A stretch of DNA of 64,000 nucleotides from Saccharofermentans sp. (GTDB lineage: Bacteria; Bacillota; Clostridia; Saccharofermentanales; Saccharofermentanaceae): NCBI GenBank assembly GCA_016292215.1, contig JAEFBB010000002.1:53327-117326 (forward strand), read 5' to 3'. The translations under genes were made by a program, and so were the position numbers. The notes below the pieces were generated by a model. That model saw only the letters and a program-made list of their open reading frames with translations. It was not told the DNA's origin and searched no databases. Below, piece after piece: positions 1-8,349 of this stretch (position 1 is its first letter; each line of letters opens with the position of its first letter).

Positions 1-2676
1 GAACCCTCTGCGGTTATAAAGTCCCGTAAGGAAATCCTGTTCGGACAAAAGCTCGCTCGCCTTGTTTTTAGTGATGAGCTTGCGGTTGTTATTGACTGCG
101 TTTACCGCAGCATTAACAAAGAGACTGAACTCTTCAAAACGCTGTTCTGACCTTAAAGATACGCGGTCGTATCCGTTGGCGACATAACCGAATATCTCTT
201 TGCGGGATCTTATCTGTCTGAACAGCAAAACGTTGATATTGCTGTCGGGATCAAGGATCAGATCGTAATCCGGGATCGGATACTTCATGCGGTAGAACTT
301 ATGGGCATTGGAATACTTGTTTCCTCTGCCGTGGAAGATGCTGTGACAGCACTCTTCTTCCTGAGTAATGCCGACGAAGTAATACTGGCTCTTCCACATC
401 CAGATCGAGTTCCTTAAGTTCGCTGCAGCGTCATCGAGATTGTCAGACGAAGTCATGCGCGAAACGAAGTGGCCCATCTCAAGCATATGCCTGAATGAAT
501 TCTGGCTTTCTTCCGTAAGCACTTCAACAGCATTTGACCACGGGAACTGCGAATCCATCCTGCAGCCGCAGGACTGCATAAACAGCGGCTTGTAAGGAAT
601 GGTGAAAGTGTCATTGCATTTATTCTTATACTCTTCCCAGCACTTGATCCTTAAGAGTATCTGCTCAGGTATCTTCTTATAATCGAGCTCGCAAGTCGTA
701 ACTACCGGAGCGTGGAACAATGCCTGCCAGATCCCGTCAAAGCCCGTAACCATTACGTCTTCAGGGACTTTAATGCCCCTCTTGCTTAACGAATCGCAAA
801 CTCCGATCGCCATTGAATCGTTGGCGCAGATGATAGCGTCAGGGATCTCATAACCGTTATCAAGGGCATCGTCTAAGACCTCACCAGCTCTCGCCTGCCA
901 GAAGTCACCGTAGAAGATCCTCGATGAAGAAGGATCTATTCCGCGCTCTTTAAGAACGTCCTTAAATACGTTAAGCCTTGCGTCAGAGAAACGGTTATCC
1001 TTAATGCCTGCCATCATGTCGAGGCGCTTTGCACCGTGGACATCGACAACGTGCTCGACGATCTGTCTGAAGCCGTTCTCATATTCAAAATCAGCGTTGA
1101 TACATCCGTCCAGAGAATGCTGGAACGTGATGACGGGAATGTCTTTTTCGTGCCCTATACTGACCAATCTTTCCAATACTTCAGAAGACTTTATCATCTC
1201 ACTGAAGATGATGATCGCCGCAAGCTCCATGCGCTTCAAAAGATCGGCAAACTCGACCTCCAATTCCGCCTGGAGAGTGCCCGTATTGCTGTCATTGAAA
1301 GTAAAACTCGTGATGACGTAATTCTTTTTAATCTCCTCCGACTGGAGCGATCTTAAGAAGAGACTGTAGTTATCTGAATCGTTCCAGACTCCGCAGACTG
1401 CAATAAGCTTGCGCCTGTTGGTGTTCACCGGTCTCCTCTTTAATGTGATATTCCTGATGTGGATCGAAGCCTTTGAAATGGCTTCGATAGCAAATACTAC
1501 AGATGCCTTGTCACAGTCTTCATCGATCTCGAAAAGCATCCTGTGCCTCTGCCAGTGGCTCTCAAGGCTTACCGTGTAAGGATCTATTATCAGCGTGCCG
1601 TCTTTATCAGATTCAAACTGGCATCTGATGGTACGCGCTTCATCTACTCTTCCGTCAAATGAGAACTCATATGTCTCACCTTTCCTGAAAGGGAATCCGC
1701 CCTGCAAAAGCCTCGTCTCGCCGGAAGTGCCTGATATGAAAGACGGCGTGATGATAAGCTCGTCTTCCATGAAAACGACATTGGCATTGAGGTCGCCTTC
1801 AACAACGTAGAAAGCATTGCTGTCACTGTTCTTTACACTGTCGTCAGTGTTGAGTGTCAGTATCCTTGCAGGTCTTACGACCTGTCTGTCATATCTCTCC
1901 TTCTGATAGACTCTGACATAATCTACGAGCAGTTCGGAATCTTCATCAAAGCTTGTCGGGACCGCCATTCCCGCGCCAAGCTTATTGCCGCCTACTGCAA
2001 CACCGATAACAAGATGGAATGGTTTATTAAACGGTGCGGGATAAGGCTCTTCGGTCTCTCCGCTTCTTTTAAACCAGAAGGAAGTCCTGTAATACTCCTT
2101 GCCGTCGCATGCGAAGATTATCTCATCCTGATCCCACTCGCAGGAGAATAGATGGAAATCACCGGAGAAGTCCGTATTGAGTCTTCTGTAGTTTCCGACA
2201 CGCTGGGTATAAGGATAACCGAATGCAACGCGCGAGACAGCTTCGTCAGCTCTTGCGCCTTCGATCTCGACCATGTCGATCTGACCGTGAAGCGGGAATT
2301 CTTTATACTCTCCGTTCTCTTCATCATAGCCTTCGTCAGGCATCAGTCTGATATAGCTTAAAAGACCCCTGGTCTTAGGGACCTTGATCCTTGCTACTAT
2401 TCTTCCGTATTTAAAATCCTGTCTGCCGAAAGTGCTGATCCTTGCAGAGTAATAACTGGTCGCGCCCGAACGGTCGGTCTCGATCTTAGGCCTTATGCAA
2501 AGACAGCTGTCTTTAAATTCTATGCATTTATCGCCGGAATATTCCTGTCTCTCGCCGTCAATCCATCCGGAAGCACGTGTCTCCGCGCTCCAGACAGAAT
2601 CATTGATATTATTGCTGTTAAAGTCATCGGACCAGGCAACATGATACCCGTCCGGGAGCGAGATCTTATTAATCAT
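1..2676 (-). CDS. GH16-like / LacI-type sensor / GGDEF fusion protein (3' end missing)
   Basis: The frame is open from the ATG at 2676 to the left edge (892 codons), so the C-terminus lies outside. Residues about 10-265 read as a GH16 fold (YGRIVARIKVPK, DFHLFSCEWDQD, FHLVIGVAVGG, LLVDYVRVYQ). The catalytic ExDxxE motif reads QIDMVE at 132-137, so the nucleophile Glu is a Gln. Residues about 275-412 resemble a CBM4/9-type beta-sandwich. Residues about 420-690 resemble a LacI-type periplasmic-binding domain (IICANDSMAIGV, VTGFDG). A linker of about 190 residues follows, then DFLTGLYNRRGF, the opening of a GGDEF diguanylate cyclase domain. There is no signal peptide and no N-terminal HTH. I infer a cytoplasmic carbohydrate sensor with c-di-GMP output. 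GGAG lies 9 nt before the ATG. DUF47 lies 34 bp upstream without a terminator between them, so the two may be cotranscribed. Confidence 0.8.
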   Translation of the reverse strand, partial: MINKISLPDGYHVAWSDDFNSNNINDSVWSAETRASGWIDGERQEYSGDKCIEFKDSCLCIRPKIETDRSGATSYYSARISTFGRQDFKYGRIVARIKVPKTRGLLSYIRLMPDEGYDEENGEYKEFPLHGQIDMVEIEGARADEAVSRVAFGYPYTQRVGNYRRLNTDFSGDFHLFSCEWDQDEIIFACDGKEYYRTSFWFKRSGETEEPYPAPFNKPFHLVIGVAVGGNKLGAGMAVPTSFDEDSELLVDYVRVYQKERYDRQVVRPARILTLNTDDSVKNSDSNAFYVVEGDLNANVVFMEDELIITPSFISGTSGETRLLQGGFPFRKGETYEFSFDGRVDEARTIRCQFESDKDGTLIIDPYTVSLESHWQRHRMLFEIDEDCDKASVVFAIEAISKASIHIRNITLKRRPVNTNRRKLIAVCGVWNDSDNYSLFLRSLQSEEIKKNYVITSFTFNDSNTGTLQAELEVEFADLLKRMELAAIIIFSEMIKSSEVLERLVSIGHEKDIPVITFQHSLDGCINADFEYENGFRQIVEHVVDVHGAKRLDMMAGIKDNRFSDARLNVFKDVLKERGIDPSSSRIFYGDFWQARAGEVLDDALDNGYEIPDAIICANDSMAIGVCDSLSKRGIKVPEDVMVTGFDGIWQALFHAPVVTTCELDYKKIPEQILLRIKCWEEYKNKCNDTFTIPYKPLFMQSCGCRMDSQFPWSNAVEVLTEESQNSFRHMLEMGHFVSRMTSSDNLDDAAANLRNSIWMWKSQYYFVGITQEEECCHSIFHGRGNKYSNAHKFYRMKYPIPDYDLILDPDSNINVLLFRQIRSRKEIFGYVANGYDRVSLRSEQRFEEFSLFVNAAVNAVNNNRKLITKNKASELLSEQDFLTGLYNRRGF

Positions 2677-2710
2677 TCAGCTGATCTCCAAGGATCTACC
2701 TTGAAAAAAA

Positions 2711-3364
2711 TTACCTGTCCTCTTTGAATGCATCATCGTCGTTTTCACGGGCCATGATGTACTTGTAGCAGTCATCAGCGCTGACTTCAAATGCCTTGAA
2801 GATATCCTTAACGGAATCATAGATAGCCTTGCATCTGATGATATCTACAGTATCGTGAGCCTGTGAGAAAAGGCCGAAAATAAGCATGTCATACATCTTA
2901 TAGAAGTCGACCTTGAAAGCATCGAATTCATTGATCGCTCTGATGAACAGTTCCTTATTCTCAGGTACATAAGTACGCATAAGGTTAAGAAGATGCATCT
3001 CCTTCTTAACGCATCCGGAAATAGCATTAACGCTGGACTTGATTCCGGGGTTTACTGTTCTTGTGTTATAACGGACGATAGTCATGGAGAGCTCGTCGAC
3101 CATGTCAACGCACTCTTCGATGTGTCTGATCATCTGGAAGATATAGATCCTCTTCTCAGGATCCTGCACACATTCATGAAGCTTGTCTGCTGCAGCGTGG
3201 AAAATGATGTCGCCGTCATTCTCCAGCTTATTGATACGCCTTGAGATCGCTACTCGGTCTTCAATCTTCTCGAGCATGCCCAACAGCTCGATAGTCTCCT
3301 CGTTAAGTACGTCAGACAATTTCGCAGCCTGATCGAATAAGTATTCGCGATCTTCAATGGTCAT
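2711..3364 (-). CDS. DUF47 (PhoU-related) family protein
   Basis: This 217-residue, all-helical protein matches the DUF47/TIGR00153 family, relatives of PhoU that usually accompany Pit-type phosphate permeases and are thought to modulate them. Charged heptad-like helices run throughout (IEECVDMVDELSM, FKVDFYKMYDMLIFG). The reading frame extends to 3388, but a perfect AGGAGG sits 8 nt before the ATG at 3364, and that start (MTIEDREYLF) is preferred. No Pit transporter is visible next to it. The downstream gene is the GH16-like/GGDEF fusion, an unusual partner. A sigma-A type promoter lies immediately upstream. The family call is good; the substrate link to phosphate is inferred from the family. 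Confidence 0.8.
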   Translation of the reverse strand: MTIEDREYLFDQAAKLSDVLNEETIELLGMLEKIEDRVAISRRINKLENDGDIIFHAAADKLHECVQDPEKRIYIFQMIRHIEECVDMVDELSMTIVRYNTRTVNPGIKSSVNAISGCVKKEMHLLNLMRTYVPENKELFIRAINEFDAFKVDFYKMYDMLIFGLFSQAHDTVDIIRCKAIYDSVKDIFKAFEVSADDCYKYIMARENDDDAFKEDR

Positions 3365-3396
3365 TGGCCTATCCTCCTTAGAAAACATTAAGTCTT

Positions 3397-3426
3397 ATTA
3401 TATAGTAACAAAGATATTTTATTCAA
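3397..3426 (-). promoter_or_regulatory. sigma-A promoter of DUF47 gene
   Basis: On the minus strand TTGAAT (3421-3426) and TATAAT (3397-3402) are separated by 18 nt. The -10 is perfect. It lies about 33 bp upstream of the DUF47 ATG. Confidence 0.7.
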
Positions 3427-3466
3427 GCGGAAAGATAGTGTTTCCAAGGGGTTTGACAGGCAAAAG

Positions 3467-3500
3467 AAAAGAGCTGCTTCGTTAACGAAACAGCTCTTTT
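3467..3500 (-). terminator. Rho-independent terminator of sepF
   Basis: A long hairpin with arms AAAAGAGCTG and CAGCTCTTTT and a self-complementary core (TTCGTTAACGAA) lies 21 bp past the sepF stop. A T-rich run follows on the minus strand. Confidence 0.8.
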
Positions 3501-3521
3501 AATCTTTGTTGTGATTTCTTA

Positions 3522-4001
3522 TCAGAGAGCGGAAACCTTTGTTCCAACCTGCTCGATATCCTGATTCTCTACTACGAGGTCAACAGACTTAGGTGTGCAG
3601 ACAAATGTTGTCTTAACAGGTGTAGGCTCAACTCTTCCGCCTAATGCATAAACACCGCCGCTGATGTAGTCAACTACACGCTGGTTCTTATCTGTGTTTG
3701 TGAGGTTGCAGATAACGATGTGGCCTTCACGGATGTGATCACAAACGATCTGGCTTGTTCTGATGTCATAAGGTGTGAGCATTATGACTGTAGCGTTCTT
3801 CTGCATTACAGGTGTTGTAACAGCGGGCTCCTGAACGAAGGTGCGAGGTTCTTCTACATAAGACTCCTCAGCGACAGGCTCTTGTTCGTAAGCCTCTTCT
3901 TCATAGTAGCCTTCTTCCTCACCGTAATAGTTCTCTTCTACGTCATCTTCTACAGGTGTGAACATGCTTCCGAAGAAATTCTTAACGTTAAAAGTGCCCA
4001 T
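3522..4001 (-). CDS. sepF: Cell division protein SepF
   Basis: SepF is a cytosolic FtsZ partner that binds membrane by an N-terminal amphipathic helix and aligns FtsZ filaments at the septum. The 159-residue product has the expected plan: a hydrophobic N-terminus (FNVKNFFGSMF), a very acidic tyrosine/glutamate-rich linker at about 20-70, and the C-terminal DUF552 core from about residue 80 (VIMLTPYDIRTSQ, ICNLTNTDKNQRVVDY, YALGGRV). AAGGAGG precedes the ATG. Its position after yggS matches the ylm/div neighbourhood of Firmicutes, though a probable terminator and a leader of about 180 bp separate the two genes. The acidic linker is unusually rich in Glu-Tyr pairs. Confidence 0.92.
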   Translation of the reverse strand: MGTFNVKNFFGSMFTPVEDDVEENYYGEEEGYYEEEAYEQEPVAEESYVEEPRTFVQEPAVTTPVMQKNATVIMLTPYDIRTSQIVCDHIREGHIVICNLTNTDKNQRVVDYISGGVYALGGRVEPTPVKTTFVCTPKSVDLVVENQDIEQVGTKVSAL

Positions 4002-4149
4002 TTATTTTTCCTCCTTAAATATTCGCCCGACCAAGGACATTCGTATAAGATACTTCGGATATTAACGAACTTTGATTTTCGCTTCAATATAATTGGTCAA
4101 TATGACACAAGAAGGTAACTTAAAACGGGGTTATATTACAAAATGTAAC

Positions 4150-4172
4150 AAAAATCAGTAATTTTTTACTGA
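4150..4172 (-). terminator. Hairpin terminator after yggS
   Basis: The perfect inverted repeat TCAGTAA/TTACTGA (4155-4161 and 4166-4172) is followed on the minus strand by TTTTT. It begins 6 bp beyond the yggS stop. The stem is AT-rich, so strength is uncertain. Confidence 0.55.
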
Positions 4173-4178
4173 ACAATG

Positions 4179-4916
4179 TTACAAAGGCTTATATTGCGAG
4201 CGGTCGCCGAATATGGCGGTACCGATCCTGATATGCGTTGAGCCTTCGTAAATAGCGCTCTTATAATCCTGGCTCATACCCATCGACAAGACGTTCCATG
4301 AGTCAAGTCCGGTATAGCTCTTAAGGTCTTCGAATATTACTCTTGTCTTCGCGAAAACTTCCCTCGCCTCACCCTCGTAAGTCTCAATGGGAGCCATAGT
4401 CATAAGGCCGCACACGGTAATATTCGGAAGTGCCATGATCTTATCTATTGCAGGTTTTAATTCATGCGGAGCAAAGCCGTGCTTGCTCTCTTCACCGGAA
4501 ACATTGGCCTGCAGCAAAATGTTCGTAGTAACATTGTTACTTTCCGACCTCTTGGATATCTCCTCGGCAAGTTCCACGCTGTTGACCGAATGGATAAGGC
4601 TCGTCTTACCGATAATATATTTCACCTTATTCTTCTGAAGCGTTCCGATAAGATGCCAGTTGACATCGATGCCGAGAGAAGAGAATCTCTCGACCTTAGG
4701 CACAAGTTCCTGCACGCGGTTTTCGCCGAGATCTTTAAGACCGCTCACAGCAGCAGCTTCGGCATACTCCACCGGGAATACCTTCGTGACACCTATGAGT
4801 GTCACGCTTCCCTTCTCCCTGCCCGAAGCGGCTGTAGCTTCGTCTATTGATGCTAAAACGGATTGTATATTATCTGAGATCCTGTTCTTAAGATCTTCTC
4901 TGTAATCAAATTCCAT
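4179..4916 (-). CDS. PLP homeostasis protein, YggS/YlmE family
   Basis: This family of single-domain PLP-binding alpha/beta-barrel proteins keeps free PLP and amino-acid pools balanced and has no firmly known reaction. The 245-residue product has the family signatures: the PLP lysine in LIGVTKVFP, GENRVQEL, WHLIGTLQKNKVKYI, HSVNS, SGEESKHGF, GLMTMAP and LSMGMSQDYKSAI. The start codon lies 1 nt after the stop of the upstream HlyD-like gene, so translation is probably coupled. Placement upstream of sepF is conserved in Firmicutes. Confidence 0.92.
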   Translation of the reverse strand: MEFDYREDLKNRISDNIQSVLASIDEATAASGREKGSVTLIGVTKVFPVEYAEAAAVSGLKDLGENRVQELVPKVERFSSLGIDVNWHLIGTLQKNKVKYIIGKTSLIHSVNSVELAEEISKRSESNNVTTNILLQANVSGEESKHGFAPHELKPAIDKIMALPNITVCGLMTMAPIETYEGEAREVFAKTRVIFEDLKSYTGLDSWNVLSMGMSQDYKSAIYEGSTHIRIGTAIFGDRSQYKPL

Positions 4917-4917
4917 A

Positions 4918-7005
4918 TCAGTCGACCTTATCTCCCGGCTTTACAGTCTTAGGGTTAGTAATGATAACCGTATCAAGGTTAGGAACAACAGATCTGCCGA
5001 CCTGGTCAATGATCGCGAACTCTCTGTCGTTATCCAGAACGATTACTCTTATCTCTTCTACAAAGCCCTGGTTGTTCTGATATACGGAAGCCATTCCGGA
5101 ATAATCGGATACGGTGATCTTATCGCAGTTCATTCCGAGAGCTGTCGAGACATTTACAAAGGAAGCCTTGTAACCGTTTGTATAAACTCTGTCGAGCTTC
5201 TTAAGAGCGGAGAAGTCATTAGCCGTAGAGAACGCAACGACTGTACCGATACCGTCAACGATCTCGGCATGAACGACCGTACAGCTCACTACAGCCGTGC
5301 CGGCCGGCGGCTCGTCACTATTACTGTCATCGCCTTCACCTGCAGGTGCTGCGACAGGAACGATATTGATGTTGAATACCGCGCCTTCAGTGAAAGATTC
5401 CAAGTTAATAACTGTATCCGGTCCGAAGAAAACGCAGAAGCAAGGATTGCCCTTAGGAGCATAATCGGCATTTACAAGGCTCGATACGGATACTCTCATA
5501 CCGTCAGTCTCCGTAATAACGATCTCGATATCCACCGTTCTTAAGTCGAGAAGATCCTCTACATATCTGGAAGTCTCGAAAGTAATGAGCATGCCCGAAT
5601 TGTCTTTTTCGCAGCGTACTACCTTGCAGTTATCGATGGAGATACCTTCCGTACGGACATTGATGTCATGGAGCGTTCCCAAAGCGAAGTCGGAAGCGGC
5701 AGCATCGTTGGAAGAAAGATATACCGTAAGGTACTGGCTCTCGTTCTGCGCGATCCTGCAGACAGCGCTGTCGGCTTCAACACTCAGGTCTGAAGAGATA
5801 GCTCCTACAGAACTGTTTATATATGACTTGATCTCAGATGCAGGTATCTGAAGGAAGTTCTGGTAATTCAGGAGTTCTTCTTTTCCGTCAAGTCTGAAAG
5901 ATACGATTCCGGGACGGTGTGCGTTGATCCTCGATGCATACTTCTCCAACTGTGCCTCATAGACCTTCTCGTCTGATCTGAGCACGGTGATCCTCTCGTC
6001 ATCGAAGTCGATACGGCTCATCTCATCTTCACGTTCGTCGAGGATAACGTTGACCGATGAACCGTAGGAAGACATATTGTTGAGATTGCCGCTCATGGCG
6101 TCAAATCTGACCGAATCAAGAATAACCGACAGATTCTTGTTGTAGTTCCTGTAAATGACGTCAGCTTCAGCTACGTTACCTGCAAGGATAAGCTCCTGCT
6201 GCACGTCTGATATCTGTGACTGGACATTTCGCAAGTCTGTTACCGTGGTCTTCATCTCTTCAGGAACGACAATTGCAAGCTCCTGACCCTTGGCAACTCT
6301 CGAGCCTTCCGTGATCTGCGTAACGAGTTCGCCCCCTGATGAAGCAACGATAATATCCTCATCTCTTACGATGAGAGCCTTTGCACCGATCGTATGCTCT
6401 ACGGCGCCCGTAGTTACGAAAGAGAAGTTAGGCTTCTCTGCAATATAGTCGTATAAGTGATGCACGATGAACGCGAGCACGAGGAGTGCTGCAGCAACTG
6501 CTATTGCGCCCAGAACACCATTTCTGATAGCGCGGCTCTCGGCACTCTTCTGGGAGGGATTCTTATGCTTGAATTCGCTCTTCTCGATCTTGGCCTGCTC
6601 TTTAAGCTTAGCTTCTTCCTTGCGCTTTGCCTGCGCCATGATCTTCTTCTGCTCTTTTGCAGTAGCGATCTCTTTTGCAGACATCTTTCTTCTGGGAGCT
6701 TTATTCGCAGAAGACTTAACGGCAGTTTCTTTAGCGGCATCTTCCTTGCCCGGGATGATGCTCTTTTGCGCGGGCTTTACAGGTCCCTTGCCTGCGGTAT
6801 TTACGGGTTTATTGCCGGAAGGCTTAACGATCTTCCTGCCTGAAGGTGCATGAGCGCCTGCCACTGGTTTTCCGGCAGGTTTTGCTGCCGGTTTTGCTGC
6901 GGGCTTGCTCTGGGCCTTCTTAACGGGACCTGCGGGTTGTCCTGCAGGCTTTTTGCCGGCACCGCTGTCCTGCGGATTGTTATACCACTGTTTACCGTCT
7001 GCCAT
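4918..7005 (-). CDS. HlyD-like membrane-fusion/adaptor protein with basic low-complexity N-terminus
   Basis: The first ~150 residues are a cytoplasmic tail built of Lys/Ala/Pro (KPAAKPAAKPAGKP) and then charged helix (ATAKEQKKIMAQAKRKEEAK). One membrane helix follows at about 164-186. The rest is extracytoplasmic and begins with a lipoyl/HlyD-type beta-barrel hairpin (VRDEDIIVASSGGELVTQI, EGSRVAKGQELAIVV). Similar adaptor-like proteins occur beside yggS and sepF in Clostridia, where their role is not established. The frame has two nearby ATGs. GGGGG lies only 3 nt before the one at 7011 and 9 nt before the one at 7005, so I chose 7005. The 7011 ATG overlaps the upstream stop as TAATG. No transporter ATPase or permease is nearby. 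Confidence 0.7.
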   Translation of the reverse strand: MADGKQWYNNPQDSGAGKKPAGQPAGPVKKAQSKPAAKPAAKPAGKPVAGAHAPSGRKIVKPSGNKPVNTAGKGPVKPAQKSIIPGKEDAAKETAVKSSANKAPRRKMSAKEIATAKEQKKIMAQAKRKEEAKLKEQAKIEKSEFKHKNPSQKSAESRAIRNGVLGAIAVAAALLVLAFIVHHLYDYIAEKPNFSFVTTGAVEHTIGAKALIVRDEDIIVASSGGELVTQITEGSRVAKGQELAIVVPEEMKTTVTDLRNVQSQISDVQQELILAGNVAEADVIYRNYNKNLSVILDSVRFDAMSGNLNNMSSYGSSVNVILDEREDEMSRIDFDDERITVLRSDEKVYEAQLEKYASRINAHRPGIVSFRLDGKEELLNYQNFLQIPASEIKSYINSSVGAISSDLSVEADSAVCRIAQNESQYLTVYLSSNDAAASDFALGTLHDINVRTEGISIDNCKVVRCEKDNSGMLITFETSRYVEDLLDLRTVDIEIVITETDGMRVSVSSLVNADYAPKGNPCFCVFFGPDTVINLESFTEGAVFNINIVPVAAPAGEGDDSNSDEPPAGTAVVSCTVVHAEIVDGIGTVVAFSTANDFSALKKLDRVYTNGYKASFVNVSTALGMNCDKITVSDYSGMASVYQNNQGFVEEIRVIVLDNDREFAIIDQVGRSVVPNLDTVIITNPKTVKPGDKVD

Positions 7006-7010
7006 TTGCA

Positions 7011-8273
7011 TTAACCCCCGACAGCAAGCATGCAGGCGAGCTTAGCCTGCTCTTTTGCAAGGCTTCCCTGCATATATGCTATGTAAGGCGGCTTGATGGG
7101 ACCGTCACAAGAGAGCTCGGTCGTAGCGCCCTGGACAAAGGCGCCTGCCGCCATAATTACCTGATCATCATAACCCGGCATATCCCACGGCACGGGTGTT
7201 ACAAAAGAATCCACGGGCGAGCATGACTGGATGGCAGCGCAGAACTTGCTCATCTTGTCGGGATCGCCGAATTCTATAGTCTGGACGATATCTCCTCTTG
7301 CTTCTGTCGAAGCAGGGCTCGTCTTATATCCTTCTGCGCCTAATATCTCAGCTGCGAAAACAGCGCCTTTAAGGCACTCACCGACGCATGCGGGAGCAGT
7401 AAACAGGCCTCTGGCTATCATGGGATTCGCGCCCAATGTAGGGCCTACCTCGCTGCCTAAGCCCGGCGTAGTAAGATGTCTTGCGGCATTCTCCACAAGG
7501 TCTGCCCTGCCGGCGATATAACCGCCCGTTCTGGCGATTCCGCCGCCCGGATTCTTGATAAGAGATCCGGCAATGACATCAGCACCGACTTCGGTCGGTT
7601 CTTTCTTCTCGGTAAATTCACCGTAACAGTTATCGACTGCAACGATGATGTCTTCTCTTATGGAATGGGCAAGATCAGCGATCTTCTCAATGTCATCGCA
7701 AAGGAGCGCTCTTCTGCCAGTATAACCTCTGGATTTCTGGATAAATACCATCTTCGTCTCAGGCTTGATCGCTGCCCTGATGGCTTCAAGATCAGGAGAC
7801 CCGTCCTCTTTGAGGCCGACTTCCTCGTAGCCAATGCCATATGACATAAGCGACATGGCATTATCCCCTGATGAAAGACCGATCGTAGCCATAAGCGTAT
7901 CGTAAGGCCTGCCTGTAACAGAGAGCATGATATCGCCCGGTCTCAATGCTCCGTAGAGCATAGCGGAAATTGCCTGCGAGCCCGTGCTGATCTGCCATCT
8001 TACATAAGCCTTTTCAGCCCCGAACACCTTAGCGAAAATATTCTCTATCTTTTCTCTTCCGACGTCATCATAGCCGTAGCCTGAAGTCGAACCCATATGT
8101 GTATCGGAGAATTTCTCGCTTCTGAAAGCATCGAGCACCTTAAGCTCGTTATATGTAACGATATCGTCTATACGGGCATACACATCAGCAAGCGCCTCTT
8201 CAGCCCTTACTGCTGCCTCAAGCGCTTTGTCACTTACACCGTATTTCCTGTAATTTTCGATAGTGGCCTTCAT
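7011..8273 (-). CDS. Methionine gamma-lyase / 'aluminium resistance' family PLP enzyme
   Basis: The 420-residue protein matches the Met_gamma_lyase (PF06838) family, fold-type I PLP enzymes like Bacillus YnbB. The probable PLP lysine is in AGSLIKNPGGGIARTGGY, preceded by AVDNCYGEFTE. An N-terminal SGYGYDDVGREKIE segment matches the family. The true substrate is unproven; annotation as cystathionine or methionine lyase rests on fold. The gene is first in a run with the HlyD-like gene and yggS. The best promoter candidate (TATAAT at 8282-8287) would begin transcription almost at the ATG, and the SD (AAGAG, 2 nt from ATG) is poor, so the mRNA could be leaderless. Confidence 0.85.
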   Translation of the reverse strand: MKATIENYRKYGVSDKALEAAVRAEEALADVYARIDDIVTYNELKVLDAFRSEKFSDTHMGSTSGYGYDDVGREKIENIFAKVFGAEKAYVRWQISTGSQAISAMLYGALRPGDIMLSVTGRPYDTLMATIGLSSGDNAMSLMSYGIGYEEVGLKEDGSPDLEAIRAAIKPETKMVFIQKSRGYTGRRALLCDDIEKIADLAHSIREDIIVAVDNCYGEFTEKKEPTEVGADVIAGSLIKNPGGGIARTGGYIAGRADLVENAARHLTTPGLGSEVGPTLGANPMIARGLFTAPACVGECLKGAVFAAEILGAEGYKTSPASTEARGDIVQTIEFGDPDKMSKFCAAIQSCSPVDSFVTPVPWDMPGYDDQVIMAAGAFVQGATTELSCDGPIKPPYIAYMQGSLAKEQAKLACMLAVGG

Positions 8274-8281
8274 AACTCTTG

Positions 8282-8290
8282 ATTATACCA
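8282..8290 (-). promoter_or_regulatory. Extended -10 promoter of the methionine gamma-lyase family gene
   Basis: TGGTATAAT on the minus strand is a perfect extended -10. No good -35 is visible. The predicted start site is within a few bases of the ATG at 8273. Confidence 0.5.
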
Positions 8291-8326
8291 ATAAAATAAA
8301 AAAAGAATTATGTCAGTTTGAATGAA

Positions 8327-8349
8327 AACTGAGAGCGAAGTGCTCAGTT
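8327..8349 (-). terminator. Terminator overlapping the lipid kinase stop codon
   Basis: Arms AACTGAG and CTCAGTT enclose a CAC-TTCG-CT loop and are followed by TTTTC on the minus strand. The stop codon of the lipid kinase is in the 5' arm. Confidence 0.65.

Noticed and set aside
3365-3388. Upstream start for the DUF47 gene
   Set aside because: A perfect AGGAGG lies between this start and the ATG at 3364, so the upstream codons are leader sequence.
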